Assembly: GCA_034696485.1 (NCBI GenBank) | Contig: JAQIWT010000541.1 | Span: forward strand, 1-18,485 | Direction of reading: 5' to 3' | Length of the DNA: 18,485 nt | DNA from: Isohypsibius dastychi | Lineage: Eukaryota > Tardigrada > Eutardigrada > Parachela > Isohypsibiidae | Shown: positions 18,135 through 18,485 of the stretch, piece after piece | Position numbering within the stretch: position 1 is the first letter of the stretch | How the letters are laid out: each line of letters starts with the position of its first letter | Notes under the pieces: model-generated | Seen by the model: the letters and a program-made list of their open reading frames with translations, nothing else | Databases searched by the model: none | Told to the model about the DNA's origin: nothing | Program-made: the position numbers and the translations under genes

Positions 18135-18485
18135 GAGTGCAAATTCCGGTGAACTTTTAAGACTAAAACAATGTTCCCCTGATTCTTTTGCTTTGACTTC
18201 GAACTCTTTCATCAGATTTCCGTTTCTTATAATTCTCCGAAAATCTTCTTTGATTTCCCCAGAAAAGCTGGATCACTTGGGAATACACGATAATTTGGAG
18301 TAACCACCACTCGTCTGATAAAAATACATAAGCGAGAGCGGGATGTGAACACTTGAAAGCACATCCGAACGTTAACCTGATCCGAGAAAATATTTGATTT
18401 CGATTGTTATCAAAGTAGGCTAGAGCGTTGTTCCAAGACTCCGTGGTTCAAATATGACTTCAAATGGACGGGGATTACGAGTGAA
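18135..18485. other. 3' flank of monooxygenase gene
   Basis: No coding exon and no canonical AATAAA recognised in the 350 bases after the stop. A tRNA-like fragment lies near the right edge (listed separately). Confidence 0.4.
18416..18461 (+). other. tRNA-like fragment, possible SINE or tRNA pseudogene
   Basis: TAGGCTAGAGCG (18416-18427) resembles a D-arm/box A region. GTGGTTCAAAT (18443-18453) resembles the T-arm/box B. They are separated by an anticodon-arm-sized stretch. The flanks do not form an acceptor stem and the T-arm is not closed, so this is not an intact tRNA gene. It could be the start of a tRNA-derived SINE continuing beyond the window. Confidence 0.3.

Noticed and set aside
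1-18485. CRISPR array, operon, phage or bacterial mobile element
   Set aside because: Pervasive spliceosomal introns and animal gene families; no direct-repeat array and no integrase or transposase genes.

Overview
The window is eukaryotic nuclear DNA from a small invertebrate. Every gene is split by many short introns (mostly 50-65 nt, GT-AG, with pyrimidine-rich 3' ends), and the gene families are animal ones: EI24, a class A GPCR, a CUB/LDLa/trypsin protein and a DBH-like copper monooxygenase. The compact multi-exon style and mixed base composition would fit a tardigrade, but that is a guess from style; nothing here proves the phylum. I rebuilt the exon chains by hand from splice signals, codon phase and remembered family motifs, without any search.

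Layout, left to right. (1) 1-2179, minus: EI24 autophagy-associated ER membrane protein, C-terminal end cut by the window edge. (2) 3926-5991, plus: a 616-residue chromatin protein with a chromodomain, a second chromo-barrel-like module and a C-terminal SAM domain, divergent from EI24. (3) 6279-7400, minus: a rhodopsin-class GPCR, tail to tail with gene 2, with an unexplained reading-frame break just after TM3. (4) 7986-11144, minus: glyoxalase II (HAGH), 10 exons, with an altered metal-binding motif. (5) 11928-14311, plus: a secreted CUB-CUB-LDLa-trypsin-like protein whose catalytic Asp and Ser are both replaced by Asn. (6) 15509-18134, plus: a MOXD1/DBH-like monooxygenase with all six copper ligands.

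The genes are not an operon and share no obvious pathway; this looks like an ordinary gene-dense animal locus. The intergenic stretches hold candidate 5'UTR exons, poly(A) signals, one inverted-repeat (MITE-like) element built of TTTCGTAG units, two tRNA-like fragments that may be SINE remnants, and long G/C homopolymers. I found no new multi-gene system. The most interesting points are active-site changes (glyoxalase II, the protease homologue, the GPCR DRY motif), the domain combination of the chromatin protein with its duplicated 19-residue motif, and an in-frame 51-nt intron in the monooxygenase.
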